Of a DNA stretch of 64,000 nt, positions 62,101 through 64,000 are shown piece after piece (the stretch's first letter is position 1; the number at the start of each line of letters is the position of its first letter). The DNA comes from Saxidomus purpurata. Lineage: Eukaryota; Mollusca; Bivalvia; Venerida; Veneridae. A program made the translations under genes and the position numbers. Under the pieces are notes generated by a model. It saw nothing but the letters and a program-made list of their open reading frames with translations. It was not told the origin of the DNA and ran no database searches. The stretch is taken from NCBI GenBank assembly GCA_022818135.1, contig JAFMSR010000007.1, positions 27,368,980 to 27,432,979 of the forward strand. Reading direction: 5' to 3'.

Positions 62101-64000
62101 TACATAACACTTAAAAACACTTAAAAACGGACATACGACGCGAATTATATTTTTTGAGGTTCCACAAGGGGTAACCTCGTTTATTTCCTATTTTACAAAA
62201 TTTACTGACAAATACATGGGAAGAGAAGGATCTTGGTACAGAAGATAACTTAAATAATTTTGATGTAAAATGTATGTACGTACATGTATTTGTAGATTAC
62301 GTAAATTTATAACTTGGTCAACGACTGAAACAGCAGCTACTCTGGGCATTTTTATAAAATTATCCACCGCATGACCAGACTTTAAAGAAGAGGGTAACTT
62401 TTCTCTTTCAAATACTATCAATGAACAGAAAGTGATAGATTACTAGTGACGGCTTAATCAGTAGACTGTCAGTATACTCAAGCTTTATGAAATACACCAC
62501 TTTCCTTTTGTGGTCTTTCATGACCATCAACATTTCAGGCAAGGAATTTTCACACCACTCTTTCATTTCATTTTAACTTCTGTTGGGTATCCAATAAAAT
62601 CCTCTAATTACAAAAATGTAAAACTAAAAATAGATACAACAGTTTTAATATTAAGTTAGGTATATTCATTGGCATTTTTCATCAAAGTTAGATATAATAT
62701 ACGAACGTGTAAGTAATGTACCTAGACAACACGATTACGCTCACTTAACATAACCAAGGCTGTATGATTACTTATTGTGCTGAAGAACTTTGTGTTATGA
62801 AGACGGATTTTCTCAGAGGAAATTCATTAACAGCAACTCTAACGACGCATTTTTCCTCGTTAGAATTCAAACAACAATCTCATACATCGGGGATTCAAAC
62901 CGATACCGATCTAGTTTTAATCAGTTTCAACTGGAGACAGAGTAGACAACTGTAGTCACCTACAGTGTACTTTAACTTGATAAATGCCCGCCCATTATAC
63001 AAAACCGGCTTTTCAATATGCTAGAGACTCCCACAATTTAAAGGAGCAGGGGCCAATTTCGGACTATGGATTTCAACCGTGATCACGCCCTGTCATATGA
63101 CATGCAATAAAGTAACATAATATCAGCAGAATTTTGCAATTACATTTTTTCTAGTTTTCGCATACTTTCTTTTCACATACTTTCTTTTCAATGAAACGGT
63201 GTGAACTGCATTATCTATTCTCAAATCTTGTCCAGACAGCCTGTTCATTTCATGTTTCGAAGGCGCCAAAATGGTTATTTCGCGAATGCACACAGAGCCT
63301 GAGAACAAAAATTCTGGACTAGTAAAATCGCGTAGTATGACATATGACATACACAGAATGCATGCAAAATGTGGCTCCTATCCACCTTCATTAAGAGAAT
63401 ACATATTCCTCAAGGGCTCGGAAAAGCCCCAAAACTCACTTACCAAAAACACACATGACAGTCATGACAGTTTTCATGTAAAGCTAGAACCCTCTCAAAT
63501 TTGCTAATAAATTCTGATTTTGTATCAACTCTGGAATACAAATGTATACAGAAATAACAATTAAATAATTTAAACTAAGATAACAAAACCACATCCAAAC
63601 AGCGGTACACTAATTATTTAAATAAACGACAGGGTCCAAAGTACGATACTATCCCTGCCCCCAAAAAGGCATTTCTTGACCATCTTCAAAAAATGAGCTG
63701 AAGTACAGTAGTCAGCACAAACATTTAAATTGTTGTGAATTCTGGTATGTCGTTGTAGAAAGAAAATGTATTACCCGTAGGGATGGCAACGAATACCAAA
63801 TTTGATTTTCGAGTATTCGGTCCTTCTTCCGATCGATCATTCACGTGACCAATATATAGCAGTACATATGAGATCAATGGACTGTCTTTAATTCTTTTTT
63901 TTATTTCAGGTATTCACTCTTGTTTACCATGCAACCATGTATGAATTCCGGCGTATGTCCTAAGTAACGTAATAATAAAAAAAACTCAGAAAAACGACAG
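62101..64000. other. no recognisable feature
   Basis: AT-rich DNA. ORFs of 62-78 codons at 62188-62421 (minus), 62764-62955 and 63123-63507 show no motif or splice context. No exon continuing the channel gene past S6 was recognised. Confidence 0.35.

Overview
The window looks like AT-rich, intron- and repeat-dominated nuclear DNA from a marine invertebrate, most likely a bivalve mollusc. That is an inference from three things. First, many dispersed repeats carry tccgtccgtccg leaders, 'aaggtcaaggtcac' modules and 'gagcgatatagggccat...ggcc' ends, a repertoire I associate with bivalve genomes. Second, tRNA-headed SINEs are present. Third, the only host-like coding exons are spliced and spread over about 39 kb. 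There are no bacterial operons, rRNA genes, functional tRNA genes or CRISPR arrays.

Host gene. The one host gene I can assemble is on the + strand. Its pieces run from about 20.4 kb to 59.4 kb and encode an ankyrin-repeat ion channel of the TRP type. The pieces are a short first exon (20427-20450), a 51-base exon (21236-21286), an ankyrin exon (22345-22624), a second ankyrin-like exon (41031/41041-41202), a pre-S1 exon (41644-41717), S1-S2 (44997-45179), S3-S4 (52992-53129), S5 (56831-56986), the pore helix (58124-58210) and S6 (from 59293). From 41041 onward every reading phase joins correctly across the GT/AG junctions. This copy is damaged: a frameshift and a transposon-end fragment lie in the ankyrin exon, an in-frame TAA in S3-S4, probably another TAA before 41041, and the S6 exon runs into a LINE. 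I therefore call it a probable pseudogene, although sequencing or haplotype error could explain some of the breaks. No further exons were found between 22.6 and 41.0 kb.

Layout. 0-19 kb: repeats and unassigned DNA, including a broken proline-rich ORF (138-448), a MITE with 7-bp duplications (3271-3505), a CGTACG-rich foldback element (5199-5951), a (TG)n-bearing element (11240-11786), a SINE (12710-12890) and extreme poly-C/poly-T tracts (14258-15464). 19-27 kb: local duplications around exon 1, exons 1-3, a tandem repeat, a minus-strand transposase relic and a 702-bp TIR element. 27-41 kb: large inverted repeats (29.3-31.4 against 36.2-39.3 kb), SINEs and tandem duplications. 41-46 kb: two channel exon groups separated by a 178-bp satellite element and a long repeat, with a TA-flanked MITE sitting in a splice donor. 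46-52 kb: a 42-bp minisatellite array that hosts a second CGTACG element, a second (CA)n element and a 5'-truncated LINE with an intact 568-residue reverse transcriptase ORF. 52-59.4 kb: the S3-S4, S5, pore and S6 exons. 59.4-62.1 kb: a decayed CR1/L2-like LINE, itself carrying another MITE. 62.1-64 kb: nothing recognisable.
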